DNA of 64,000 bases, from positions 40,870,378 to 40,934,377 of the forward strand of contig NC_064839.1 in NCBI RefSeq assembly GCF_024166365.1, written 5' to 3'. The translations under genes and the position numbers were made by a program. Shown piece after piece: positions 13,131-25,192 of this stretch. Within the stretch, counting starts at the first letter, position 1. Each line of letters starts with the position of its first letter. The stretch is from Elephas maximus indicus (taxonomy: Eukaryota > Chordata > Mammalia > Proboscidea > Elephantidae). Under the pieces are notes generated by a model that ran no database searches, was not told the DNA's origin, and saw only the letters and a list, made by a program, of their open reading frames with translations.

Positions 13131-13512
13131 CTTAGTTTACTAGTGCTACTGTAACAAAAATACCATAAGTTGGTGCCTTAGAAGAACAGAAATGTATTTT
13201 CTCACAGTTCTGGAGGCTCACCATCCAAGTCCGTGTCTCAGCCACGTTGATTCCTTCCTTGTTGGTAGCTCTGGGTGTTCCTTGCTGCCTTCGTGATCCT
13301 CACATGGCATCTGTCTTCCCCCATGTATAGGTATTTCTATATCTTATCTGCTCTTTTTTATAACTCAGAAGTGACTAGATTTAGAATCCACCCTGCTAGG
13401 TATGATCTAATTAACATAGCAAAGAAAACCGTATTTCCAAACAGGATTACATCCATAGGTATAAGGGTTAGGATTCCAACATATTTTGGAAAGACACAGT
13501 TTAATCTACAAC
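13131..13512 (-). mobile_element. MaLR (MLT1-type) solo-LTR-like fossil
   Basis: On the + strand this reads as the reverse of an ERVL-MaLR LTR: 'ctgtaacaaaaataccata' at one end, 'ttttctcacagttctggagg' inside, and 'ggttaggattccaacatatt' at the other. No internal region is attached. It is degraded and old, placental-wide in style, and the family assignment is by eye. Confidence 0.55.
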
Positions 13513-15726
13513 ACCCTCATAGTTCCCTTTGACAGTACAGCCTGTGTACTGCCATGACCTTTCAAAACAATTCATTCTGCTCTTTTTGGCTTCTTCCTCT
13601 TTAGATGCCATTTCAAAACATACTTGTGGTCTTCTACCACAGCCTCTCCCCTAAAGGACCATGTCCTCTGAGTTCCTGCCTCCATCTACTTCCGTCTTGG
13701 AGATGCACTTGAGCAGAGGATGCCCTGCTAAGAACGAGCCAGCCCAGGTCTAGGTCCAGGCAAGAAGCCAGCCAGCTTATGTTCATTCTGCCAAATAGCC
13801 AAACTCAGCCTACAGTGTGGCTCTGTGTCAGGGCCCAAGCTGCAGCTGACAGTTTTGAGGAAGTGAGTACAGCAGCATGTGTTCTACATCCTGGGAGTAC
13901 AGTGGGAGGTGTGGAGGAGCCTTCCCATAGTCCTCCAGGGACAAGAAGGCCAGGGGTATTGGCATCAATAGACATAAGGTATCCAGCCCAAGGCAAATGG
14001 TTTTACTCAGTATGAGCAGTCACTTAGTTGTGAATGTCACATCCATTTGCCTGTGAATCGGATACTATACTATGCAGGATATGATTTAGTTGTGTGTTCA
14101 AGCATTTTCCTTCTTGTCAATGAAAAATTCCTATCAGCCATATGGACATTAGGGTAAACAATGTCTTCAGGAACCCAGAAATGAACTATTGGTCCTGTAC
14201 ACACTGTGTGAAACTTTCTCTTCCCTGATTAATCTGTTCCCCTCCAACCCTGCCTCTAAACGCACATACTCACACACTCAGTCAGTCAGTCTCTCTCTCT
14301 CTGTGTCCATAAAAAAGGAAAGTAAGCTGAAGATGGGGATTCCTAAGTATATCACTAAAGACCTCTGGCCTTGGAAAGCAGTATTTATCCAGGGGAGAAA
14401 CAGGCCTGCAACAGGGTGGATCTGAGCACAGTCCTGTTTCTCCAGGAAAATCTACTGAGAGTACCTGTTATGAGTAAGGCTAGACCTGGGTAGCTGTGTC
14501 CTGCTCAGACATCTCTCCTTGAGACTGCTCTGAAGTTGGAAGAAGTGAGGTTCCTTTCTGCTGCTAATGTGGAGACCATGGACAAATCCTGGGGCTAACA
14601 GCTGTCTTTTCTGCCTAGAGAACTTGTTCTTTCAGGAAGAATTGTCCTTGGCTCCACTCCTTGCTGTTGAGTTTGTGAGGAATTCTGCCCACTCTTAAGA
14701 GTGTTCTCTGGCATTGTCCAAATACTGAAAAGTCCACTCTAACAGCAGAATAGGGTATGAACAGCGTAAGTGTATGGTGTGTTAAGGATTGAAATGAAGG
14801 TAAGAAAGCTATGTGAAAAGGAAGCATGATGGCCAGCTAAATGACTAGGTATCTCCTGACCAGACCTGTCTGTCCCATTGCTGAGCTTGTAGGAATCCTT
14901 AATATCTGTGAATTAGAGGAACAGTCTTCCTCTTTCAACAGATAGTCCATCCATTAAACACAACACGTCAAAAAGAGAGCCTAATGTTCCTCTGGAGACT
15001 TTACATCCCCACCTTTTGAGTCCTGATTTGACGCACCTAAACTTTTCAAGCATGCTAAAAAGGTGATAAAGGACGGTATAAGTGGATTTCCTGGTCAATT
15101 GCCGGAGACTTGATTCACACTCAGACTGAAGCTCTTATCTTCTTAATATTTGTACCTTCCTAGACTTGGGTTATCAAACCATCATGTCCCTCCCCCCTCT
15201 ACCCATCCTTCCCCTCTTAAACAGCCCATCCAGGGCCTCTCTCTGGAAGAAATGGTTTAGATAGTCAAAGGGAACAGCAGCAATTAATAACCATAGGTCC
15301 TGTTCCTGGCAAATGCTTTCCCTATTCTTCTCTTGGCTGGAATGCTGTCGCTGAGGCTTCCCTACTTGCCAGGATTGCAGCCTGGACTTGGTGGGGCAGC
15401 AGGGTAGGTTTTATGTCATCAGGTGCATGCCCATGTACACACCCTGAAATTCTTCCTCTGTTCTCAGCTATAGATATCTTCACTGAGCCTATCCTGGTTT
15501 GCAGTAAATGAACAGGAATAAATCTATTGGTATGTGATTGGGATTCAGCCTCTAATTTTTTCAAATATTCGTATATATATTTGTCATATATCCATTGATT
15601 CTGAGGCACATACTTTTTCACAGTTTAACAGCTCTAAAATCAAGATGTGGCATATATTCATGCTCATTGGCAGCTTTTATTTTCTTGGAGGTTCACAATG
15701 GCACCTCTTAAAATTGCTGGCATCTT

Positions 15727-15785
15727 ACTACTACTAATCCTGGCTGCCATTGAGTCAGTCCCAACTTATGCCACAAAATACACTA
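15727..15785 (-). mobile_element. AfroSINE/RTE tail fragment
   Basis: A short piece ('gctgccattgagtcagtccc') matching the reversed RTE/AfroSINE 3' end. The remainder of the element is not recognisable. Confidence 0.45.
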
Positions 15786-16515
15786 TGTAGGTTGCACTCA
15801 TTTTTCACTTCTTTGCCTGCAGAATTTTTTAATTTCCTCAACTAAGAGGACTTACCAGCAAGCCTAAGTTTATCCAAGCTGTTGTTGATGAAGCCTGGTA
15901 AAATGGCCACACCATGTTGTACACAACTGCCATACCCAGAATACTCACGTGCCCTTCCTTGGTTGGATATTACTAAATAGCTTGTACGAGGCCACCTGTC
16001 TAGTCATTGGGAGAGCCTGTTTCTTCTGACTCCTACTCTGTAATTTTCCTTCCTAGAGGATGGAGAGCACTACTGAGAAAACCTTTATAGTAGGTAGATA
16101 CCTTTACAGTAGGTAAAAATTGGCAACCCAAACACCCAAGAGAAGAAAATAACTAAATACAGTTTATTATCAGCATGAAATACACAGACATTGAAAATGA
16201 TAAATTATGTAAATCTAAAGAGGAAGTATGTATATTTAAAGAGTAGAATATGAATATACAGGCAGAGAGGATTCTGGGGAGATAGTGGCTTAATGAATCA
16301 TGTCCCTTTCTTTGACTCCCAATGTTAACCATTTACCTTTTCTGAGCCAAGTAGGAGGCAGGCAGGCAGGCAGGGCTTAGAGGCAGTTAGAAAGGCCAAG
16401 CTCCAGAGAAGATTCTAAGAGATAGAAGTTACGGAGGACCTGGAAGACAGAACCAAGACATATGACATATAAGTAGTAGAAGTTCTAGAAGGAGAAAAAC
16501 TTAGAGGAAGGGTAT

Positions 16516-17090
16516 ATCAGTCAGGACATGCTAAAACTAAGTTATAACGTAATAAGAAACTGTCCCAAAAGCTTAGTAGCTTAATTCAACCCATGTCTTT
16601 TTCCTTCATGTTATAGGGTTGGGAGTCTTGGTGTTGCAGTGGTTAAGAGCTTCGCTGCTAACCAAATGGTCGGCAGTTCAAATCTACCAGCCGCTCCTTG
16701 GAAACCCATTGGGGCATTTTTCTGTCTTGTAGGGATGCTGTGAGTCAAAATCAGCTCGATGGACATGGGTTTGTTTAGTTATAGTGTTGAGTGCGGGTCA
16801 AGAGGGGGCTCTGTTCATTGTTGTTACTCAGGGACCCAAGCTGATAGAGGCTCATTTCAGCACATATGCTTCCCTGGTCACTGCAGCTATACAAGGTAAT
16901 ATAGCGAGTCATGCACTGGCTCTCAAAGTCTTTGGAAGTGGCACATGCTAATTCTGCCCACAATTTATTGGCCAAAGCAGATCACAAAGCCACCCTCAAC
17001 TTCAAAGGGGGTACGCAAGTATAGTCCTGCTGTGTCCCTGGAAGGAGGAAGGCTGGGAATACTTGGTAAACAGCGCTAGTGACCTGCTAC
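16516..17090. repeat. Ancient interspersed repeat, family not resolved, host of an AfroSINE
   Basis: The text on both sides of the SINE at 16621-16780 reads as one old dispersed repeat ('aaaagcttagtagcttaatt' on the left, 'cagggacccaagctgatag' on the right). A short duplication 'ttatag' brackets the SINE. I cannot assign the family. Confidence 0.4.
16621..16780 (+). mobile_element. AfroSINE
   Basis: A forward, diverged full-length copy with head 'gtcttggtgttgcagtggtt' and tail 'gtgagtcaaaatcagctcga'. It is flanked by 'ttatag' on both sides, a likely target-site duplication. Confidence 0.85.
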
Positions 17091-17629
17091 TAGGGAAAAT
17101 AATTAACATATAGAAGAAAATTTCTTTAAATAAGAAAGGGCTTATCATACTGTTAGGTAGGATTGATGACAAAAGACACATCAAGGCATATCTTGGTAAC
17201 ATGTCTCAACTTTTAGGTGAAGAGAAAAGTCTTTTGAGCTTTTAGGCCAAAAGAACAAATTATTTACAAAGGAAAAAGATTCAGACTGGTATCTGATTTC
17301 CTGGAAGAAACTAGAAGATGGTAGAATTTCATCTGTAGATCACTGTGGAAAAAGGAATGCCACTCAAGAATTCCTGTACCCAGGCAGGATATCCATTTTT
17401 CAGCACACTGCCCAACTTCTCACACACCAAGATCATTCCTGCCTCCAGGACATTCCATTTGCTGATTCCTCTGCCCAAACAGTCTTTCCCCAGGTTTTTG
17501 CTCAGTTCTCTACTCTTCAGCTCAAAAGGTCTGCCCCAAGCATTGTATCTAAATTAGCACCACTCCCACACACACATACACACCATCCTGCTTTACTTTC
17601 TCTTCACAACAGTTCTCACTGCTTAACAC

Positions 17630-19270
17630 TTTTTCCAGTGTTTTATTATGAAAATTTTCAAAGATACAGAAAAGCTGAAAGAACTTTAACTTATGTATGT
17701 TATTTTTTGTTGCATTTCATTTTGATGTAGACGTCAGTACACTGCTTCCTTAATACTTCAGCATGCATATCCTTAACTAGTGTTCAATATTTGTTTGCAG
17801 GGTTTTTTTCTGGTTGAGGGTTTCACTTGTATACAATGAAATCACAAACCTTAAGTGGTATATTCAATGAGTTTTGACATATGTATGCACGTGTATAACC
17901 CAAAACCCTCTGATAAGAGAGAACATTCCCATCACCCCAGAAAGTTCTCTCACACCCCGGCAGTCAATCCCCACTCTCACTTCTATCCCCCCCACCACCA
18001 GAGGTAACCACTGTTCTGATTTTTTTCCCCTGTAGATTAGTTTTGCCTGTTCTAGAGCTTCATAAAATTGGGATCATATAATATGTGCTCTTTTATGTCC
18101 TTTGGTCAGCATGGTTTTAAAATTCATCCATGTTGTTCCATGTGCTATAGTTTATTCTGTTGATGGGCACCTGGCTGTTTAAAGTTTTGGTTGTTATTAA
18201 CATTCTTATAACTATATCTGTTGAACACTTAATTGTGCTCATGTGGAACCTGTACATAGATCAAGAGGCAGTCGTTCAAACAAAACAAGGGGATACTGTA
18301 TGGTTTAAAATCAAGAAAGGTGTGCATCAGGGCTGTATCTTTTCACTATACTCACTCAATCTGTATGCTGAGCAAATAATATGAGAAGCTGGACTGAATG
18401 AGGAAGAACGTGGCGTCAGGATTGGAGGAAGACTCATTAACAACCTGCTATATACAGATGACACAGTCATGCTTGCTGAAAGCAAAGAGGACTTGAAGCA
18501 CTTACTGATGAAGATCAAAGACTACAGCCTTCAGTATGGATTACACCTTAACATAAAGAAAACAAAAACCCTCACAACTGGACCAGTAAGCAATATCATG
18601 ATAAACGGAGAGAAGTTTGAAGTCAAGGATTTCATTTTACTTGAATCCACAGTCAACGCCTATGGAAGCAACAGTCAAATTAGGCAATGTATTGCATTGG
18701 GCAGATGTGCTGCAAAAGACCTCTTTAAAGTGTTAAAAAGCAAAGATGTCACTCTGGGGTCTAAAGTGTGCCTGACTCAAGCCATGGTATTTTCAGTCAC
18801 CCCATATGCATATGAAAGCCGGACAATGAATTAGGAAGACTGAAGAAGAATCAATGCATTTGGATTATCATGTTGGCAAAGAATATTGAATATACCACGG
18901 ACTGCCAGAAGAACGAAACAAATCTGTCTTGGAAGAAGTACAGCCAGAATGGGTCTTAGAGGCAAGGGTGGCAACTTCGTCTCACATACTTTGGATATGT
19001 TATCAGGAGGGACCAGTCCCTGAAGAAAAATATCATGCTTGGTCAAGTAGAGGGTCAGCGAAAAAGAGGAAGACCCTTGGACCAAACATAGCAACAATTA
19101 TGAGGATGGCACAGGACTGGGCAGTGTTTTTTTCTGTTGTACATAGGGTCGCTATATGTCGGAACCGACTTATCGGCACCTGACACGACAATGTATGATA
19201 GTTTTAGTTGCTCCACATCCTCACCAACATTTGGTGTTGTCAGTCTTAAATTTTATTGCTTGGCATCTTA
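17630..19270 (-). mobile_element. Old L1 (L1M-type), split by an RTE LINE
   Basis: Positions 17630-18215 are a reversed ancient L1 3' end ('gttttattatgaaaattttc', then 'cccatcaccccagaaagttc'). The L1 resumes at about 19195 with 'tagttgctccacatcctcac'. The interval holds an RTE fragment of opposite orientation, so the L1 was already in place when the RTE arrived. Confidence 0.75.
18220..19190 (+). mobile_element. RTE-type LINE (BovB/RTE1 clade), 5'-truncated
   Basis: This contains the C-terminal part of an RTE reverse transcriptase. A catalytic 'YTDD' lies in the + frame at about 18451-18462, followed by the downstream 'SLQYGLHLNIKKTKT' stretch. An ORF covers 18469-18834, and the remaining coding text is interrupted. 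The 3' UTR ends in 'agggtcgctatatgtcgg' and 'ggcacctgacacgacaa', which matches the tail of the AfroSINEs in this window. That fits the view that AfroSINE is moved by this LINE. The copy is truncated and inactive. Confidence 0.9.
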
Positions 19271-19288
19271 ATAGACAGATCAGCTAAT

Positions 19289-19333
19289 GTAAGTATGTAT
19301 GTATATACGTATGTGTGTGTATGTGTGTGTATA
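19289..19333. repeat. (TATG/TG)n simple repeat
   Basis: An imperfect run of 'gtat' and 'gtgt' units with one 'tatacg' interruption. Confidence 0.85.
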
Positions 19334-21769
19334 ATTGATCGTGTCAGTGTGACAGTCTCCTGATGTCTGCTTGTGAGAAGTTTCTTGACTCCTAGGAAAA
19401 CAGGTGAACCCCAGGTCCCAGAACAGAGCTGCAGAGGTCAAGTCCAGAAGAAAAGTGTTGAAAGAGGCAAAAGCCAGAACTCCTGGGCCTATCCCCAATC
19501 CAGAATATTCTCAAGGAGAGGCTGACCCATACATCAGCCTTTATGTGTGTGTGTACGTGTGTGCGTTTGTGCACATGAAGAGTATACCTACAGCCTCTGT
19601 TCTTAGGGACACATCTCCTGTGCAGTATAGAAATGTAAAAGAAAATCATCCAGTGTTACCCTTTGTGCCTCCATTTGTAATAAATCCCATTTAGTAGAAT
19701 TCACAAAGTCCCATCATATTGACATTATCCCCACAAGGATGTGACAAGGAAAGATCATGGCTGGCAACCAGGAACTGAAGGGTAAGCATAGAGTCAAGGG
19801 GGTGGTGCTCTCTGAACTCCTGTGCTGAGAGGAATCTACATCAGCCCCTTTTTCCCTGGGGCAAGAGGGTCCTACCTGAGTGGTGTGGCTTCCTTTACCC
19901 TGGTCACTTCTTTTGATTTTTTTCCCTTTAGGTAATCCCAGAGACAGGCAGAACTGGGGCAGCCGTTAAAATAGCGCATCAGCATTGGGGAGGGAGGAGA
20001 GGGTCAGGTCGGGGAGGGAAAGTGGAGCAACATGCAGCGAGCACATGGTCCTGCCCAGGAAATCAGGTCTTAAAGGAGAAGGTGGCCGTTTTGGAAAACG
20101 AGAAGTGTTATCAGTCCCCAGATGATACAGACTTTATATTGCAAGATAAATAGTGTAGTGAATTGGGGTGGAGATGGGTCAGATGGAAAGTCCAGCCAAG
20201 AGTCCTTGATAACTTGGACCAGTTGCCCCCATCTTTCCTCAGTTGCTCTGTCAGTCAAATGATAAGGACCTGGGTGAAGTCTGGCTGGCCAATTAAACTG
20301 ACCCAGGAAGATGCTTGATGCACAAGCCCAGGGAGCATTCCTAGGGTTACCTGTTGGTTCACTTAGGAGAGGGTTTGCTTGGCAGTACAAGAGGTCAAGG
20401 CCCTGCACCATCTTCTCTTGGGAGCTCTGCTCTCCTGCATAGCCCATTGAATGGCAAACGTTTTACCCACTTAAACAAGACGCTTGTTGAAAGACAGGAA
20501 GCAGCTGGGCTCTCTGGTTGATCAGACTCTCTAATCAGTTCTTTTGGCTGTAGAAAAGTTGAGCTGATCTGATGAGAAGAGGAAGAAATAAACGGAAGTT
20601 CCATTAGGAGATTTCTCTTGGCTACTCTTGATCGGCGATGGAGGGGTCATGTAGCAGCTTTTGCTTGGTGGAGCCCAACCAGCACAGAATTGGGTGACTG
20701 CAGCCAAAGCTTCCTCAGTGCTCTGCCATTTGTTCCATGCCTTCCTCATTGGTTAGATGGGCAGAAAAGGACCAGGAATCAAGTAAGTTCCCTCCCTGCC
20801 TCTGCCACAGTCTGGTGGGAGGATACCATGGCTTATGGTGAGTCAGTATCAGACTTTGGCCAGCAAGCCTGAGCTAGCCAACATTTCCCTTCACTTTTTC
20901 AGTGGCGGATATTAAAGACACAATGTGTGCAGGGTACTGCCTATTAGAAGGATATTAGACAGAGGAAGAAATCAGCTGGGAACACCTGCTGTCTGCTTAC
21001 CTGGCTTCCAGGGTGTGACAGGAAAGAAGAGTCTGTGGTCTCAGATGCATTTAGGGAGTGTCCTGAGACTCAGCCTGAGCTTTCTTTTGAAGGAAAGCAA
21101 AGCCTCTCTCATATACTACTCCTGAGTGCTGTGGAATGTTTCTTATGAATCTGACAAAATCATGTGGATTGGATGGTTTTATGGATCTTTGGTTTATATT
21201 TCTTGGCATTGCCGATTTTAATTTGCTTTAGACTTTTATCTAAAATGGTATCACTGTTTTCTAGATACTAACCTTCAGATAGCACATGAAGATCACAGCG
21301 TTTGTCATTCCATAGGGCTGTTGGTGCTGAATCATGACTGGACAAATACGAGGAAAGACTGGTGCAGTAGAGGGGTATATCTGTCTTGATCATGAAATGA
21401 CCTTTCAGGAAGGAAGGTGGGGGCGTTAGCTTTTTCCACTTAGCTCTGTATTTTTCTGTCCCTCTTACCTTTTGCCCTTTATTTTCCATCTTAAAGGTAA
21501 TTTGCAGACTCAGCATCTTATTACCAGTGCTATAGGCTCAGTGCCAAGTGGAAGGCAGAACTCATTCCTTCCATAGTAAGACAATTTTCAGAAAAAAAAA
21601 ATTTTTTTTTTTTAGTTTCAGCTTATGGGATTATCCAGGGCCATGGGTACTTCAGGAGAATTGCTGGAACAATATGGAAGAACAGAAATCAGTATTTGGT
21701 AATACTCCCACATTTGTGTAGCACTTTATGTCAATTTTATGTAACTTCTCTTCCTGTCCTGGTCAGCCA

Positions 21770-22012
21770 GTAGCACAGCGTAGTGGTCAAGGGTATAGAC
21801 TTGGTGATCAGGCTTCCTGGTTGTGGTGTGCTAGCGCTGCCTCTTATTGGCTGTGTTACCTTGGGTAAGTGACTTAGCCTTCTGAGCCCTAATGTCCTCA
21901 TCTGTAAAATAGAGTTAATGATAGTACTGCCTTCTATTATGGTAAATGAGAAGACATGTAAAGCACAGTGATTGTCCATAGTAATGACTCAGTAAATGCA
22001 AGCTGTTATTTA
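21770..22012 (+). repeat. MIR SINE, nearly full length
   Basis: All MIR parts occur in order: head 'cagcgtagtggtcaaggg', 'gctgtgttaccttgggtaag', 'cctcatctgtaaaatagag', and the end 'gtaatgactcagtaaatg'. Confidence 0.9.
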
Positions 22013-22020
22013 CACCCTTT

Positions 22021-22366
22021 CCTCACTTATTGACATGGGTAGGTTCCAAAGACCAGATCGTTAGGGGAAATTGGCATTATGCAAAAATGGAGGATGACCG
22101 CATCAGATCTCAAAATGGAGGATGAACTGCATCATTACATAACTGACAAATTATGTCATTACATAACTGCTAAGCTACTGAGAATTGTGGTCCAGCCAAG
22201 CTGACATAACTTTAGCCATCAAAACCAGCGTTACTCTTGCCCTGCACCTCTGCCTTGGTAATCATTATTGCCAGACTTATGTCGTTAATGCACAGAATAG
22301 TTCAATAGTAGATTTTTTACTATTGTCATAAGTGCAAAATGTTGGATATTGAGATAGTAAGTGAGG
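22021..22366. mobile_element. Candidate small non-autonomous DNA transposon
   Basis: A 346-bp interval starts with 'cctcacttattg' and ends with its near-inverse 'agtaagtgagg'. The interior has no ORF and shows internal similarity ('aaaatggaggatga' occurs twice, near 22084 and 22112, and 'cattacataactg' occurs twice). The terminal match is only about 10 bp and I cannot name a family. Confidence 0.35.
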
Positions 22367-22664
22367 AGAAGGTATATTATCACGTGCAAGGATAGGTGCT
22401 GCAGAAGTTAAACAGGGACTGTTGTTTCCACACTGGCAGTATGGAAGGTGCCAATAGCAGTATGTCATGCTCTGAAAATTCAAAGGAGGCACAGATGGAA
22501 TCCTGCAAAGCTGATCAGAGATGTGACCACCACCCCCTAGCACACTTTGTATGGCCTGTGGCCAGTGTGCCCTTGCCTAGATTCCTGGTGGTCTGTCACC
22601 CTCTTGTTGGTCCACCAAATCCTTTCCTGTTCCATCCTCCTCGTTAAGTGCTGCCAGGTTGATA

Positions 22665-22825
22665 TGATGACGACACCACCCTACATTTGATTAGCTTTCA
22701 TGCTCCTAATCTCATTTGCTCCTCATATGTGTGAGGTGAATTCCTCCATTTTTCAGATGAGGAAATATAAGGCCCAGGAGGGTAGGTTACTTGTCAGAGT
22801 CTTGAGGCTGGAAAACCCAGGTCAT
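22665..22825 (-). repeat. MIR SINE
   Basis: Reversed MIR core: 'ccatttttcagatgaggaaa' followed by 'gggtaggttacttgtcag'. Confidence 0.7.
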
Positions 22826-23039
22826 CTTGGCATTTCCTACTCACAGAATAAACCCAGATTTGTTTCTTGAGCCCTTCCCAAAAAAATCCAGAGGTAGACG
22901 ATGCCAGTGGTGTTAACCCTGCTTCAGTTAGACTGTAGATGTCTTCCTACTGCAGTGGTGCTTCCACTCCAGAGGTAACATTCCGCAACCCATCTCTTTC
23001 TGAAAACTCTGTGGTAAATTCTTTCTTCCTGGATGGAAA

Positions 23040-23158
23040 GAAATTTAGTTTGGGAGCTAAGAAATCTGACTCAAAGCTCTGCCACTTCAGTTGTTTGACC
23101 TTGGATAACTCATTGGCCTCCCCAGGACTGTTTCCTTGTCTGTACAGTGAAGGGGACT
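23040..23158 (+). repeat. MIR SINE fragment
   Basis: Forward MIR text: 'agctctgccacttcagttg', 'tttgaccttggataactc', 'tccttgtctgtacagtga'. It is cut off by the RTE fragment that starts at 23159. Confidence 0.65.
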
Positions 23159-23580
23159 GTTGTTAGGTGCCATTGAGTCAGTTCTGAATCATAGCAACCT
23201 TATGGATAACAATGCAAACATTGCCCCATCTTGTGCCATTCTTAGATCGTTGCCATGTTTGAGCCCATTGTTGCAACCACTGTATCAGTCCATCTCACTG
23301 AGTGTCTTCCTCTTTTTCACTGACTCTCTATTTTACAGAGCATGATGTCCTTCTCCAGGGACTGGGCCCTCCTGATAACATGTCCAGAGTAAGTGAGATG
23401 AAGTCTCACTATCCTCACTTCTAAGAAGCATTTTGGTTGTACTTCTTCCAAGATGTGTTCATTCTTCTGACAGTCCCTGGTACATTCAGTATTCTTTGCC
23501 ATCACCATAATTCAAATGCATTGATTATTCTTTGGTCTTCCTTATCCATTATTCAGCTTTTGCATACATATGCCAATTTT
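23159..23580 (-). mobile_element. RTE-type LINE 3' fragment
   Basis: The reverse complement matches the 3' part of the RTE at about 18830-19190. Shared text includes 'ggtacattcagtattctttg' and 'ggttgtacttcttccaaga' as read on the + strand. It begins with 'tgttgttaggtgccattg', the reversed RTE tail. The two RTE pieces are in opposite orientation about 4 kb apart. Confidence 0.85.
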
Positions 23581-23776
23581 TCCAGGACATAGGTGTCCAA
23601 TGACATTCCCTTGTAGACCTTCTTTTGGGTTTACCAGAATGTCTGTAACTCAACCCCTTGTCCTGCACTAAGAAATTACATTAGGATGCAGGGCATTGAA
23701 TGATGAAAATCTTAAAAGGATAACCTTGAATCTGTCCTAAGTTAATAGAAAATTAGGGGATATGTGGTAACTAAAC

Positions 23777-23945
23777 GAAACCCTGGTGGTGTGGTGGTTA
23801 AGTGCTACAACTGCTAACCAAAGAGTTGGCAGTTCGAATCTGCCAGGCGCTCCTTGGAAACTCTATGGGGCAGTTCTAGTCTGTCCTATAGGGTCGCTAT
23901 GAGTCGGAATCGACTCGACGGCACTGGGTTTGGATTTCTGGGTTA
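23777..23945 (+). mobile_element. AfroSINE, well preserved
   Basis: Head 'gaaaccctggtggtgtggtg', B box 'gcagttcgaatctgcc', and tail 'gtcgctatgagtcggaatcg' followed by 'actcgacggcactgggtt' are close to the consensus shared by the other copies. It is one of the younger copies here. Confidence 0.95.
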
Positions 23946-24330
23946 TAGTAATCAAGGCTTTTTATTAGTAGTGAGTCACTTTAACACTCACAATGAATGT
24001 GTCAAGGCCTGGTGTAAGAGGACCTGGTCCAGGGCACATCTGTCCTTGTCTGCGCAGAGATCTTTCTGAGCCCTCTACCTTTGCTAACTTTGCAAGTTTA
24101 AAGTAGAAGTAGCCTGTGGCCGTTTAAAGTGTTGCAAAACCTTGATCTTTTGAGTTTAAAACAACCTATGTGAATGAATCTCTGGAGAAAATGAGATCGT
24201 TAATCTCCCAATAGCTGGTCATTCTGTGGATTGTAATTTTATGTATCAGCTTGACTTTTAGCCATAGGCATGAAGCAGATGCACTGATGCAGAGGAATTT
24301 AGGGTAGACACAGAGAGCATCCTCACTCTC

Positions 24331-24530
24331 CGTAACCCATTGCTGTCGTATCGATTCTGACTCATAGCAACCCTATAGGGCAGAGTAGAACTGCCCCATA
24401 GAATTTCCAAGGCTGTAATCTTTAAAGAAGCAGACTGCCACGTCTTTCTGTTGCAGAGCAGCTGGTAGGTTTAAACCACCAGCCTTTCAGCTAGTGGGCG
24501 AGTGCTTAACCACTGCATGACCAGGGCTCC
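24331..24530 (-). mobile_element. AfroSINE, long subfamily
   Basis: A reversed copy with the extra internal block ('aggctgtaatctttaaagaa', 'cagactgccacgtctttctg') and the head end 'gcatgaccagggctcc'. Confidence 0.9.
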
Positions 24531-24997
24531 TTTCTGTAAAGATTACATCCTCACTCTATGACTTCATTATTTATCTGTCTACCAAGTGGGTAACATTGGC
24601 TCTGCAGATTTCTAGACTGAGGTGGAAAATAATCAGCCTGGGATATTATAGATCCAGTTCTACCAGAAAACTGGGAGCGGGCTCCACTACCCCACCGTGT
24701 TTCTTTTCAGCCTTCTGATTTTGTTAATAATGGATCTGTAACCACCCAGAGGGCAGAAAATACAGCTTTCTCAAAGCTTGGCCAAAGTCCTTGGGCTGGT
24801 AGCGTCCCCAAGACTTTTTAGCCAAGAAACTAAGATTCCAAGATCTTTGAGGATGAAAGGGGTTGGGGGAATGGGAATACGCCACAGACAGATGTCTGCT
24901 TTGTCCACAGTTAACCAGACCTTGAACGTTCTGTCTGGTTCTGTAGTTCAGTGCATTATTACTGCAGAGGTGGATTTGGAGAAGACTTGAAACAAAG

Positions 24998-25192
24998 TAG
25001 GTCCCTGGTGGCAAAAACTGTTTGCGCTTGGCTACTTACCAGAGATCGGCAGTTTGAATCCACCTTGTGGTGCCACAGAAGAAAGACCTGGTGATCTGCT
25101 TCCCTAAGATTCCAGCCGTTGAAAACAGTTCTGCTCTGACACACATGAGGCCGCTGTGAGTCAGAATCCACTCAGTGGCACCGGGTTGGTGA
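24998..25192 (+). mobile_element. AfroSINE, long subfamily
   Basis: Forward copy: head 'aggtccctggtggcaaaaac', internal block 'aagaaagacctggtgatctg', tail 'gtgagtcagaatccactcag'. It is the same subfamily as the copy at 7046-7256. Confidence 0.85.

Noticed and set aside
18469-18834. A 121-residue ORF as a host gene
   Set aside because: It is the C-terminal part of an RTE reverse transcriptase, flanked by its own 3' UTR, and 5'-truncated.
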